Source: Rhodopseudomonas sp. AAP120 (GTDB taxonomy: Bacteria; Pseudomonadota; Alphaproteobacteria; Rhizobiales; Xanthobacteraceae). From it: a stretch of DNA of 51,719 bases. The stretch is taken from positions 1 through 51,719 of the forward strand of contig NZ_LJIC01000044.1 in NCBI RefSeq assembly GCF_001295845.1. The letters are read 5' to 3'. How positions within the stretch are numbered: the stretch's first letter is position 1; each line of letters begins with the position of its first letter. Positions 23,127 through 31,531 of the stretch are shown here, piece by piece. The notes below the pieces were generated by a model, which worked only from the letters and a program-made list of their open reading frames with translations, was not told the origin of the DNA and ran no database searches. The translations under genes and the position numbers were made by a program.

Positions 23127-23834
23127 ATGAGTTCGGTTTCGTCAGCGTCCGTTCGCCCTGCCCGTCCCGGCAGCCGGCGCGGCTATCGCGTGCCGGTCGC
23201 GATCGGCAGCACGATCTCCCTGCTTGCGATCGCAGCCATCGCCTATCTGCTGTGGCCGACCTGGCGGGCGCAGCCGGTGGGCGATCCGGACCGCACGCCG
23301 GTGAGCATCGGCGATACGCTGTTCAACGTGCCGACCAAGGCGTTCCGGGTGAAATTCCAGCGCCATTCCGGGCCGCAGGAGCGCGTCGACCTCGCCTTCA
23401 TGTACCCGTCGCTGCTGCCACCGGAAAAACCGAAGCGCGCCACCCCCGAGGACGTCGAAGAGTTTCACCCGATCGATCGCATCTTCGTCTCGATCGCCGC
23501 GCATCACGACGCAATGGCGCCGGAGATCCGGCTGCGCACCATCCTGCCGCGCTATCTGGCGCCGTCCACCGCGCCGGTCGACGAGGGGCTGAGGGTTCGC
23601 GCCTTCGTCGAAGGCTCGCCTTACAGCGCCGAGGATCTGATCACGGCCGAGGAGCCGCAACTCGCGGCGCGCTGCACGCGCGACCGGCAGACGCCGGGGA
23701 TGTGCATCAGCGAGCGCCGTATCGACGGCGCCGACCTCACCTTCCGGTTTCCCCGGCAATGGCTGAACAATTGGCGCGACGTCGCCACCGCGATCGACCG
23801 GCTGACAGCGCAGTTGCACGCCGTGCGGGGATAA
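23127..23834 (+). CDS. Single-pass membrane protein of unknown function
   Basis: This 235-residue protein has a basic N-terminal tail (about 30 residues), one membrane anchor (VAIGSTISLLAIAAIAYLLW, about residues 24-43) and a periplasmic domain with words such as PVSIGDTLFNVPTKAFRVKF and MCISERRIDGADLTFRFPRQ. I do not recognise the family. ATG 23127 is the best-placed start, although its ribosome binding site is weak; an in-frame GTG at 23094 is possible. The upstream CtrA box suggests cell-cycle-timed expression. It is followed by a REP-like nested repeat. Confidence 0.7.
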   Translation: MSSVSSASVRPARPGSRRGYRVPVAIGSTISLLAIAAIAYLLWPTWRAQPVGDPDRTPVSIGDTLFNVPTKAFRVKFQRHSGPQERVDLAFMYPSLLPPEKPKRATPEDVEEFHPIDRIFVSIAAHHDAMAPEIRLRTILPRYLAPSTAPVDEGLRVRAFVEGSPYSAEDLITAEEPQLAARCTRDRQTPGMCISERRIDGADLTFRFPRQWLNNWRDVATAIDRLTAQLHAVRG

Positions 23835-23844
23835 CTGCGAGACC

Positions 23845-23963
23845 CCGTCATTGCGAGCACCCGGATCGGCGACTCCGCGCCGTCCGGGCACAAGCTCCAC
23901 GAAGCAATCCAGCGCCGTGCACTGAGCTGGATTGCTTCGTCGCTTCGCTCCTCGCAATGACGG
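23845..23963. repeat. Nested REP-like inverted repeat
   Basis: The outer arms are perfect 13-bp inverted repeats (CCGTCATTGCGAG / CTCGCAATGACGG). The inner arms are perfect 14-bp inverted repeats (ACGAAGCAATCCAG at 23899-23912 and CTGGATTGCTTCGT at 23927-23940) with a 14-nt loop. The CGTCATTGCGAG...GAAGCAATCCAG wording matches a widespread dispersed intergenic repeat of proteobacteria. It lies after the gene at 23127 and before the convergent yciF-like gene. Confidence 0.85.
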
Positions 23964-24027
23964 AGAGGTTGAGGTCGTGGCCCGCCGCGCAGATGTGCGG
24001 CGGGCTGCTCTCGAGAATCCTTCGACG

Positions 24028-24528
24028 TTACGCCGCGGCTTCGTAGTTGATTTCGCTTTCCGCCAGCTTGCTCAGCGTGCCGTCGGTGGTCTTTTCCTGC
24101 TGCAGGGTCTGGTCGATCAGCTTGACGGCGTCCTTCATGCCAAGCAGGCCGGCCCAGGTCTTCAGCGTGCCGTAGCGGGAGATCTCGTAGTGCTCGACCG
24201 CCTGGGCGGCGGCGAGCAGGCCGGCGTCGAGGGCGTCCGTGCCCTTGTACTCGTCCATGATCTCCTTGCCCTCGTCGATGATCCCATTGATCGCGTCGCA
24301 GGTCTTGCCGCGCGCCGGCTTGCCGAGCAGCTCGAAGATCTGCTCCAGCCGCTCGATCTGGCCCTCGGTCTCGCCTTCGTGCTTCTCGAACGCCGCACGC
24401 AGCTTGTCGGAATTGGCCGCCTTCGCCATCTTCGGCAGCGTCTTCAGGATCTGCTTCTCGGCGTAGTAGATGTCCTTGAGGGTATCGAGGAAGAGGTCGT
24501 TGAGGGTCTTGTCTTTGGCAGCGGCCAT
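24028..24528 (-). CDS. YciF-like ferritin-fold stress protein (DUF892)
   Basis: This 166-residue, all-helical protein belongs to the DUF892/YciE-YciF family: TLNDLFLDTLKDIYYAEKQI at the N-terminus, LRAAFEKHEGETEGQIERLE in the middle, and AQAVEHYEISRYGTLKTWA near residue 110 contain the Glu and His residues of a ferritin-like di-metal site. Family members are induced by general stress. A perfect EcfG promoter sits 45 bp upstream (24573-24597), so it is very probably part of the EcfG general stress regulon. The biochemical role is unknown. Confidence 0.92.
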   Translation of the reverse strand: MAAAKDKTLNDLFLDTLKDIYYAEKQILKTLPKMAKAANSDKLRAAFEKHEGETEGQIERLEQIFELLGKPARGKTCDAINGIIDEGKEIMDEYKGTDALDAGLLAAAQAVEHYEISRYGTLKTWAGLLGMKDAVKLIDQTLQQEKTTDGTLSKLAESEINYEAAA

Positions 24529-24572
24529 GGTCGTCTCCGGTTGGTGATGGGGTCCGTCTCAGACGAGCGCCC

Positions 24573-24597
24573 AACGCAACTTCGGAGCGATAGTTCC
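24573..24597 (-). promoter_or_regulatory. EcfG general-stress promoter
   Basis: On the minus strand the sequence reads GGAAC-N16-CGTT, an exact match to the alphaproteobacterial EcfG consensus, 45 bp upstream of the yciF-like start codon. Orientation and spacing fit direct control of that gene. Confidence 0.75.
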
Positions 24598-24674
24598 AGC
24601 GGCTTCGCGCAGTGCCAACTCAATAACTACGCGAAGCGTTCGGGTCGATCATTTGATACGGGCCCGGGGAGTGC

Positions 24675-25844
24675 TCAGGCGGCGAGCTGGGTCTCCACCA
24701 GCTTGATCCAATACGACGTGCCGTACACGATGGCGTCGTCGTTGAAATTATACGCCGGGTGATGCAGCCCGGCGCTGTCGCCGTTGCCGATGAAGATGAA
24801 GGCGCCGGGCCGCGCTTCCAGCATGTAGGCAAAGTCCTCTGCCCCCATCAGCGGCGGCATCGACACCACATTGGCCTCGCCGGCGATGTCGCGAGCGATA
24901 CGCTGCGCCACCTCGGTCTGGTCGGCGTGATTGACCACCACCGGATAGCCGCGCTCATACGCGACCGTGATCTTGGCGCCGGTCGATTGCGCGACGCCGG
25001 CCGCAACCTCGTGGATCCGCTTCTCGACCAGGTCGCGGACGTCCGCCTTCAGCGTCCGCACGGTGCCCTTCAGCTCGGCGATCTGCGGAATGACGTTACG
25101 GGCATTGCCGGCGTGGAATTCGCAGATCGAAACCACCGCAGCTTCCAGCGGATCGACGGTGCGCGACACGATCGATTGCAGCGCAGTGATGAGCTGGGCG
25201 CCGACCAGCACCGAGTCGATACACATATGCGGCCGGGCGGCGTGCCCCCCCACCCCCTCGATCCGGATGTCGACCGAGTCGGTCGAGGCCATGATCGGCC
25301 CCGGGCTGATGGCGAAAGCGCCGACCGGGATGCCGGGGCCGTTGTGCATGCCGTAGACCTGCTCGATGCCGAAGCGGTCCATCAGGCCGTCCTTGATCAT
25401 CGCCGCGGCGCCGGCGCCGCCCTCCTCGGCCGGCTGGAAGATCACCACCACGTCGCCTGCGAAATTGCGGGTCTCGGCGAGATAGCGCGCGGCACCGAGC
25501 AGCATGGCGGTGTGGCCGTCATGGCCGCAGGCGTGCATCTTGCCGGGCACCTTGGAGGCGTAGGGCAGATCGGTCGCCTCTTCGATCGGCAGCGCGTCCA
25601 TGTCGGCACGCAGCCCGATCACCTTGAGTTCGCCCGCCGCTGGTTTGCGGCCGCGGATCACCCCGACCACGCCGGTCCGGCCGAGGCCGGTGACCACCTC
25701 GTCGCAGCCGAATTCCCGCAGCCGGTCGGCGACGAAAGCCGCCGTCCGGTCGACGTCGTACATCAGCTCCGGATGCTGATGGATGTCGTGGCGCCAAGCC
25801 ATGATCTCGGGTTGCAGGTCGGCGACGCGGTTGATCACGGGCAT
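24675..25844 (-). CDS. M20-family amidohydrolase (HipO-like)
   Basis: This 389-residue enzyme of the M20D/amidohydrolase type hydrolyses N-acyl amino acids or related amides. Metal-ligand motifs are HACGHDGH (Cys106, His108), EE at 140-141 and a C-terminal MGAEDFAYML. The dimerisation domain lies in the middle third (about residues 190-300). There is no signal peptide, so it is cytoplasmic. Relatives include hippurate hydrolase, indole-acetyl-amino-acid hydrolases and N-acetyl-diaminopimelate deacetylase, and the substrate cannot be decided. The gene is divergent from the GMC oxidoreductase, with a 144-bp gap. Confidence 0.9.
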   Translation of the reverse strand: MPVINRVADLQPEIMAWRHDIHQHPELMYDVDRTAAFVADRLREFGCDEVVTGLGRTGVVGVIRGRKPAAGELKVIGLRADMDALPIEEATDLPYASKVPGKMHACGHDGHTAMLLGAARYLAETRNFAGDVVVIFQPAEEGGAGAAAMIKDGLMDRFGIEQVYGMHNGPGIPVGAFAISPGPIMASTDSVDIRIEGVGGHAARPHMCIDSVLVGAQLITALQSIVSRTVDPLEAAVVSICEFHAGNARNVIPQIAELKGTVRTLKADVRDLVEKRIHEVAAGVAQSTGAKITVAYERGYPVVVNHADQTEVAQRIARDIAGEANVVSMPPLMGAEDFAYMLEARPGAFIFIGNGDSAGLHHPAYNFNDDAIVYGTSYWIKLVETQLAA

Positions 25845-25988
25845 GAGGCTGACGGTCTCCCAAATTTCACGATCCGAAATGGCAGGCTAGCCGCCCTGCC
25901 GCTCCGCAGCAACTGTACAGCGTCGTCGCAGCGGTCTAAGCGTCTGCAAAATCACGACGTCATGGACGCAGCGAACGGGACGGAACGG

Positions 25989-27608
25989 ATGTCGGCGCAG
26001 ATCGAAGGCGAATTCGACTATATCGTGGTCGGCGCGGGCACCGCGGGCTGCATCGTCGCCAACCGGCTGTCGGCCGATCCGAACTGCCGGGTGCTGCTGC
26101 TGGAGGCCGGCGGCCGCGACAACTGGATCTGGTTTCACATCCCGGTCGGCTATCTGTTCGCGATCGGCAATCCGCGATCGGACTGGATGTTCAAGACCGA
26201 TCCGGAGCCCGGCCTCAACGGCCGCTCGCTGGCCTATCCGCGCGGCAAGGTGATCGGTGGCTCAAGCGCCATCAACGCGATGATCTCGATGCGCGGCCAG
26301 GCCGCGGATTACGACCATTGGCGCCAGCTCGGCCTGTCCGGCTGGGGCTGGGACGACGTGCGGCAGGCGTTCCGCCGGCTCGAGGACCATTTCCTCGGCG
26401 ACAGCGAGCATCACGGCGCCGGCGGCGGCTGGCGGATCGAGGCGGCGCGGCTGTCGTGGCCGATCCTCGACGCGGTGGCGGACGCCGCCGGCGAAATGGG
26501 CATCCCGCGCAGCGCCGATTTCAACACCGGCGACAATGAGGGCGTCGGCTATTTCCACGTCAACCAGAAGCGCGGCCGGCGCTGGTCGTCGGCGCGCGGC
26601 TTCCTCAAGCCGGCGCTGCACCGCAAGAACCTGCGTCTCGAAACCAATGTGCTCACCGATCGCGTGCTGGTCGAGAACGGCCGCGCGGTCGGGGTGCGGT
26701 TTCAGCAAAACGGCGTCGCCGTCGAAGCCCGCGCGCGGCGCGAGGTGGTGCTGTGCGCCGGCTCGATCGGATCGGTGCAGGTGCTGCAGCGCTCGGGCAT
26801 CGGCCCCGCCGAATGGCTGGCGCCGCTTGGCATCGCACCGGTGCTGGATCTCCCAGGCGTCGGCCGCAACCTGCAGGACCATCTGCAGCAGCGTGCGATC
26901 TACCGGATCAGCGGCGGCCGCACGCTCAACGACATCTATCACTCGCTGCCACGCCGCGCCTGGATGGGCGTCGACTACGCGTTCCGCCGCCGCGGTCCGC
27001 TGACCATGGCGCCGTCGCAGCTCGGCATCTTCACCCGCTCCGATCCGCACCAGGAGCGCGCCAATATCCAGTTTCATGTACAGCCGCTGTCGCTCGACAA
27101 GTTCGGCGATCCGCTGCACCGCTTCTCGGCCATCACGGTGGCGGCCTGCAATCTGCGGCCGAGCTCGCGCGGCGAGATCAAGCTGAAATCCACCGCGCTC
27201 GACGCGCCGCCATCGATCGCGCCGCATTATCTCGAAACCGAAGACGACCGCCGCGTCGCCGCCGACGCGATCCGCGTCACCCGCCGGCTGATGCAGCAGC
27301 AGGCGCTGGCGAAGTATCACCCCGAAGAATTTCTGCCGGGCCCGTCGGTCGGTGACGACGACGCTTCGCTCGCGAAGGCCGCCGGCGACATCGGCACCAC
27401 GATCTTCCATCCGGTCGGCACCGCCAAGATGGGCCTCGCCAGCGATCCGCTGGCGGTGGTCGACGAGCGCCTGCGCCTGCATGGCCTCGGTGGCCTGCGC
27501 GTTGTCGACGCCTCGGTGATGCCGACAATCACCTCGGGCAACACCAACACCCCGACCGCGATGATCGCCGAGAAAGGCGCCGGCATGATCTTGGAGGACG
27601 GGAAGTAA
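25989..27608 (+). CDS. GMC-family FAD-dependent oxidoreductase
   Basis: This 539-residue flavoprotein oxidises an alcohol. The N-terminal FAD site is YIVVGAGTAGCIVANRL (about residues 10-26), the GMC signature 1 is YPRGKVIGGSSAINAMI (about residues 85-101), and the C-terminal active site has His in TIFHPVGTAKMG and Asn in SGNTNTPTAMIAEK. It resembles choline dehydrogenase-like enzymes, but the substrate range in this family is wide and choline is not implied. ATG 25989 is preferred because GGGACGGA lies just upstream; an in-frame ATG at 25962 is possible. The frame continues far upstream without coding evidence. Confidence 0.9.
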   Translation: MSAQIEGEFDYIVVGAGTAGCIVANRLSADPNCRVLLLEAGGRDNWIWFHIPVGYLFAIGNPRSDWMFKTDPEPGLNGRSLAYPRGKVIGGSSAINAMISMRGQAADYDHWRQLGLSGWGWDDVRQAFRRLEDHFLGDSEHHGAGGGWRIEAARLSWPILDAVADAAGEMGIPRSADFNTGDNEGVGYFHVNQKRGRRWSSARGFLKPALHRKNLRLETNVLTDRVLVENGRAVGVRFQQNGVAVEARARREVVLCAGSIGSVQVLQRSGIGPAEWLAPLGIAPVLDLPGVGRNLQDHLQQRAIYRISGGRTLNDIYHSLPRRAWMGVDYAFRRRGPLTMAPSQLGIFTRSDPHQERANIQFHVQPLSLDKFGDPLHRFSAITVAACNLRPSSRGEIKLKSTALDAPPSIAPHYLETEDDRRVAADAIRVTRRLMQQQALAKYHPEEFLPGPSVGDDDASLAKAAGDIGTTIFHPVGTAKMGLASDPLAVVDERLRLHGLGGLRVVDASVMPTITSGNTNTPTAMIAEKGAGMILEDGK

Positions 27609-27901
27609 GCGAGGACAGCCGACCGCTGAGCAGCGGACTGGCTCGACTCGTCCGGTCGTCACCGCACCTTGCAGCGTCGCCCGGCGGCTCGGCATTCGTC
27701 TCGATCAGCGCGATCTTCCGCCTATTCTAAACGGGGCGAAGAACCGCGCTCGGCCATGACGTTACGCGGATCAGCAGCGATCATCTCACGCTATGCGCGA
27801 GCGCCGGAAATTGCCGCACCCGGGCATTGCTGTTACGCAGCCGGCCGTCGCGTCGATGCCATCGGCCGCGCCGCTTCCACCGCTCCGCAAAGTGCAAGTC
27901 C

Positions 27902-28429
27902 ATGATCACAGCCGCCGACACCCGCCCCGCGATCACCGTGGAAGGCGAAGAAGAACTCATCCACATTCCTTACGACGCGGTCGCCGCGTATCACGGCCAG
28001 GCCGCGCTGGCGATGTTGGCGGTGACGTTTCAGGCGCTGCGCCTGATGCTGCCGGCACTCTCGCCGCAGCGTCCGCCGCGTCGCGTCGATCTCGTGGTGA
28101 TCAGCGGACATCCCGGTCCCGGCGTTCGCGACGCATTCGAATTCGTGACCCGCGCGGTGACGCGAGGGGTCTACACGGTGGATCGCGCGCTACCGCAAGC
28201 ACGGCTGTGTCCCGGCGTCGACATGTCGTATAGCTGGCGGGTCCTGGCGGGCGATCGCCACATCGGTGCAGCGCTGCGCTGCGGCGTGGTGCCGGAACGG
28301 TTCTTCGAACTGATCGCCCGCGGCAGCGAACGCAGCGAAGCGGAAACCGCGGAGCTGTCGGTGCTCAAGCGCAGCATTGCCGACGACGTGCTGGCCGCGT
28401 CGCCGGACGCGCTGTTCGACCGGCTTTGA
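27902..28429 (+). CDS. FmdE-like protein of the metal-uptake locus
   Basis: This 175-residue protein has a YHGQAALAMLAVTFQALRLM segment near residue 30, followed by VVISGHPGPGVRDAFEFVTR and LCPGVDMSYSWRVL. The HG...GPG...DA layout resembles the FmdE (COG2191) fold, but the Cys cluster of classical formylmethanofuran dehydrogenase subunit E is largely missing, so the call is tentative. It starts a tight three-gene run with two GATase-like genes (14 bp gap, then a 4-bp overlap) that ends tail to tail with a FecBCD-type importer. FmdE-like genes occur near metal or cofactor transport genes elsewhere. The function here is unknown. Confidence 0.55.
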   Translation: MITAADTRPAITVEGEEELIHIPYDAVAAYHGQAALAMLAVTFQALRLMLPALSPQRPPRRVDLVVISGHPGPGVRDAFEFVTRAVTRGVYTVDRALPQARLCPGVDMSYSWRVLAGDRHIGAALRCGVVPERFFELIARGSERSEAETAELSVLKRSIADDVLAASPDALFDRL

Positions 28430-28443
28430 GCGGCAGGTCCGCG

Positions 28444-29049
28444 ATGACGACCATCATCCGCTTTTCCTGCGGCCACACCACCTCGTCGGCCGCATGGGCC
28501 GAACGATTGTCCGGCCTCGACTGCACGATCCGCGACGTCGACCTTTACGCACCCGATGCAGCCCTGCTCGGCGACGCCGATGCGCTGCTGATCGGCATGC
28601 ACATGGACCAGCGCTTTCTGCAGGCGAACGCCGCGCTGCTCGGCGATTACGTCGCGGCCGGCGGCATCGCCGTGGTCAGCGGCCATATCGCCCACCCGTT
28701 CCTGCCCGGTCTCTCCCCGGTGCAACCGCTCGGCGGCGGCAGTCTTGCCGACCTGACCATCGCCCGCGCCGTCGCGCATCCGATCTGGGACGGCGTCGCG
28801 CTGGACGACCTCACCTTCCGCCGCGGCGTCGCCGGCTTCTACGGCCACGCCTGGCATGTCGCGCCGCACGGCTCGACCGTGATCCACACGCTGGGGCCGG
28901 AGGCGCGGCCGCTCGACTTCATCTATCCGCTGGGCCGAGGCCGCGTGCTGATGCACGGCGGCAATGATTTGTGGAGCTTCGGCGGCGACGATTCGAGCCG
29001 GCGCCTGCTGCCGCAACTGATGTCCTGGCTGGTGGAGGCGCGCTCATGA
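28444..29049 (+). CDS. ThuA/GATase-like protein A
   Basis: This 201-residue protein has a class-I glutamine-amidotransferase-like alpha/beta fold: strand-and-helix words DADALLIGMHMDQRFLQ and LLGDYVAAGGIAVVSGHIAH, then YPLGRGRVLMHGGNDLWSFG near the C-terminus. The usual nucleophile elbow carries Ser-Gly-His instead of a Cys, as in ThuA-like members, so it is unlikely to be a true glutaminase. It is the second of three coupled genes; its stop overlaps the next start (ATGA at 29046-29049). A part in handling a metal complex or its ligand is inferred from context. Confidence 0.6.
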   Translation: MTTIIRFSCGHTTSSAAWAERLSGLDCTIRDVDLYAPDAALLGDADALLIGMHMDQRFLQANAALLGDYVAAGGIAVVSGHIAHPFLPGLSPVQPLGGGSLADLTIARAVAHPIWDGVALDDLTFRRGVAGFYGHAWHVAPHGSTVIHTLGPEARPLDFIYPLGRGRVLMHGGNDLWSFGGDDSSRRLLPQLMSWLVEARS

Positions 29050-29675
29050 CCGTGGCTGTTCTCGACAGCGGCACGTACTATCATCACGAGACCATCTTCG
29101 GCGAACGCTTCCGCGACCGCTTCGATCGCGTGATCTACGCGCCGGCGCTGACCGCGCCCGATCTCGCCGAGCCGACGCTGCTGATCGTGCCCGACCGCAC
29201 CAACCCGGATCTGTTGCGCCGGCACCAGCCGCTTCTGACCGACTTTCTCGCCCGCGGCCGAACGCTGGTGGTGCTCGGCGAATGCGAGGCGGAGACCTGG
29301 GCGCCGGGCGTGCGCAGCGCTGCGCGCCCGACCAATTTCTGGTGGTGGCTGGACCCTGCGCAGAAACCGCCGCACCAGTTCGTCGCGCCGGAGCACGAAC
29401 TGTTCCGCTACGTCGCGCCGGCATCGACGGTCTGGCACATCCACGGCGTGCTGTTTCCGCCGGACGGTGCCGAGCCGCTCGTCACCGTGCCGGACGATCG
29501 CGACGGCCGCGATCCAGGCGGTGCGCTGCTCTACGAGGACCGCATCAGCACGCCGGGCCGGCTTATCGTCTCGACGCTCGACCCGTTCTATCACCACGGC
29601 AGCCGGTTCATGCCGGCGACGACGCGATTTCTCGATGGCTTCCTGCGCTGGGCGCAGGAAGCCGCCCGCTCATGA
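29046..29675 (+). CDS. ThuA/GATase-like protein B
   Basis: This 209-residue protein has the same general fold as its upstream neighbour: TLLIVPDRTNPDLLRRHQPL, then LLTDFLARGRTLVVLGECEA with a Cys at the elbow, and an aromatic, His-rich second half (NFWWWLDPAQ, VWHIHGV, YHHGSRF). The His and Trp content suggests a ligand or metal site. The start overlaps the previous stop, and its end overlaps the convergent ABC ATPase gene by 6 bp. No named family is recognised beyond the fold. A and B are probably a diverged pair that acts together. Confidence 0.55.
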   Translation: MTVAVLDSGTYYHHETIFGERFRDRFDRVIYAPALTAPDLAEPTLLIVPDRTNPDLLRRHQPLLTDFLARGRTLVVLGECEAETWAPGVRSAARPTNFWWWLDPAQKPPHQFVAPEHELFRYVAPASTVWHIHGVLFPPDGAEPLVTVPDDRDGRDPGGALLYEDRISTPGRLIVSTLDPFYHHGSRFMPATTRFLDGFLRWAQEAARS

Positions 29676-30443
29676 CGGCGGCGCGCCGATCGTGACGTCG
29701 CCGTCGAGCCGATGCACCGGCACGGTCGCCTCGACGAGGCGGCCTTCCACCTCGACGGTGACGCGGCGCACCGCCACGCCGTAGAGCCGGGCCAGATTGG
29801 CTTCGTCCAGCGTCGTCGCGACGGGGCCGAACACCGGCTCGCCGGTCATCATCAGCACCTTGTCGGCGACCGCCAGCGCATGATCGGGATGATGCGTGGT
29901 GAACAGCACCGTCATCCCCTCCTCGCGCACCAGCCGGCGGATCAGCCGCAGCACGACGCCCTGATTGGCGAGGTCGAGCGCGGAGGCCGGCTCGTCGAGC
30001 AGCAGTACGCGGCAATCGCTGGCGAGCGCACGGGCGAACAAGACGAGCTGGCGCTGACCGCCGCTCAGCCGATCGTAGCGGCGCTCGGCCAGATCGATCA
30101 GGCCGACCGCCGCGAGGCAGGCCTCGGCGCGGGCGAGATCGCGCCGGCCCGGTGCACCGAACCGTCCGAGATAGCGGCTGCGGCCGAGCAGCACCATGTC
30201 GATCACCCGATAGGCGACGTCCGCGCGCAGCGCCTGCGGCACGACGCCGACGATTCCGTCGATCGCGATCCGGCCTTCCTGCAACGCCAGCGTGGCTGCC
30301 AGCGCGCGCAGCAACGTGGTCTTGCCGCAGCCGTTCGGCCCGAGGATCGCCGTCGCCTCGCCATCCGCGACCGAGAACGACAGATCGCGAAACAGCCACT
30401 GCTCCGCCCGAAACCAGTGCCCAGCACGTTCGACCCTGATCAT
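29670..30443 (-). CDS. ABC transporter ATPase, FecE/FepC type
   Basis: This 257-residue ATP-binding protein has Walker A GPNGCGKTT (about residue 38), signature motif LSGGQRQL, Walker B VLLLDEPAS and the switch His in TTHHPDHAL. It belongs to the subfamily for iron-siderophore, heme and cobalamin uptake. Its ATG overlaps the stop of the permease gene (ATGA at 30440-30443), so the three importer genes are translationally coupled. The C-terminal 70 residues form an extra domain seen in some members (VAVRRVTVEVEGRLVEATVP). Confidence 0.93.
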   Translation of the reverse strand: MIRVERAGHWFRAEQWLFRDLSFSVADGEATAILGPNGCGKTTLLRALAATLALQEGRIAIDGIVGVVPQALRADVAYRVIDMVLLGRSRYLGRFGAPGRRDLARAEACLAAVGLIDLAERRYDRLSGGQRQLVLFARALASDCRVLLLDEPASALDLANQGVVLRLIRRLVREEGMTVLFTTHHPDHALAVADKVLMMTGEPVFGPVATTLDEANLARLYGVAVRRVTVEVEGRLVEATVPVHRLDGDVTIGAPPS

Positions 30444-31531
30444 GCCGCCTGCCCTCGCGCATGCCGGCGCAGCAACCAGGCGAACACCGGCGTGCCGATG
30501 ATCGCCGTGACGATGCCGACCGGGATTTCGGCGGCCGACAGATCGCGCGCCAGCGTATCGGCCGCCATCAAAAACGCCGCGCCGGCGACTGCCGAGATCG
30601 GTAGCAAACGACGATGATCGGCGCCGACCACCATCCGCACCAGATTGGGGATGATCAGGCCGACCCAGCCGATCGTGCCGGAGACCGCAACCTGGGCCGA
30701 GACCGCGACGCAGGTCGCGGCGAGCAGGATCAGCCGGTCACGCCGCGGATCGACGCCGAGCGACCGCGCCTCCTCGTCGCCGAGCGACAGCACATTGACG
30801 CGCCAGCTCATCGCCAGCATCACGCTGCCGCCGACGAGGCTGCACGCCGCCAGCAGCGCGACATTCGGCCAGCTCGCCGCGGCGAAGCTGCCGAGCAGCC
30901 AGAACACGATGCCGGGCAGCTTCACTTCGGGATCGGCGATGAACGTGACGAAACCGACCAGGGCGCCACAGAAGGCGCCGACCACGACACCGGCAAGGAC
31001 CAGCGTCAGCACCGGCGAGACGCCGTCGCCACGATGCACGATCAACACCGCAGCGAGCGCGAGCGCGGCGCCGGCGAAGGCGCCGACATGCACCGGCAGG
31101 CCGAAGCCGAACAGCAGGATGGCGACGACGCCGCCGAGCGAAGCGCCGGACGCCGCGCCGATCGTTTGCGGGCCGACCAACGGATTGCGAAACATGCCCT
31201 GCAGCACCGCACCGGACAGCGCCAGCCCGGCACCGGCGATTCCGGCCATCAGCACCCGCGGCAACCGCACGGTGGTGACGACGATGCGCTCGGTCGGGGT
31301 CCAACTCACCGTCGCCAAGCCGGACGGAAGCCAGTCGGCCGCCGCAAGCCCGAAGCCGACAAGCAGCTCGTGGAGCAGAATGCCGAACACATGCGCGGCC
31401 GGCACCTGATAGCGGCCGGCCGACAGGCACAGCAGCGCCGTCGCGATCGGCAGTGCGACCAGTGCCGCGATCGCAATCGGAAGCGCGATCGGGCGCCCCG
31501 CACGAACGTTGGCCGTATCGAGCGTAGTCAT
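30440..31531 (-). CDS. ABC transporter permease, FecCD type
   Basis: This 363-residue inner-membrane permease has about ten hydrophobic segments. Conserved FecCD words are LPRVLMAGIAGAGLALSGAVLQ, FRNPLVGPQTIGAASGASLG and GTIGWVGLIIPNLVRMVVGADHR. It forms the channel with the ATPase and receives substrate from the binding protein upstream. The start overlaps the stop of the binding-protein gene (ATGA at 31528-31531). The longer open frame upstream is only a shadow of that gene. Confidence 0.93.
   Translation of the reverse strand: MTTLDTANVRAGRPIALPIAIAALVALPIATALLCLSAGRYQVPAAHVFGILLHELLVGFGLAAADWLPSGLATVSWTPTERIVVTTVRLPRVLMAGIAGAGLALSGAVLQGMFRNPLVGPQTIGAASGASLGGVVAILLFGFGLPVHVGAFAGAALALAAVLIVHRGDGVSPVLTLVLAGVVVGAFCGALVGFVTFIADPEVKLPGIVFWLLGSFAAASWPNVALLAACSLVGGSVMLAMSWRVNVLSLGDEEARSLGVDPRRDRLILLAATCVAVSAQVAVSGTIGWVGLIIPNLVRMVVGADHRRLLPISAVAGAAFLMAADTLARDLSAAEIPVGIVTAIIGTPVFAWLLRRHARGQAA

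Noticed and set aside
24759-25988. Long N-terminal extension of the GMC oxidoreductase frame
   Set aside because: It runs antisense across the whole amidohydrolase gene; the FAD motif starts only after 25989.
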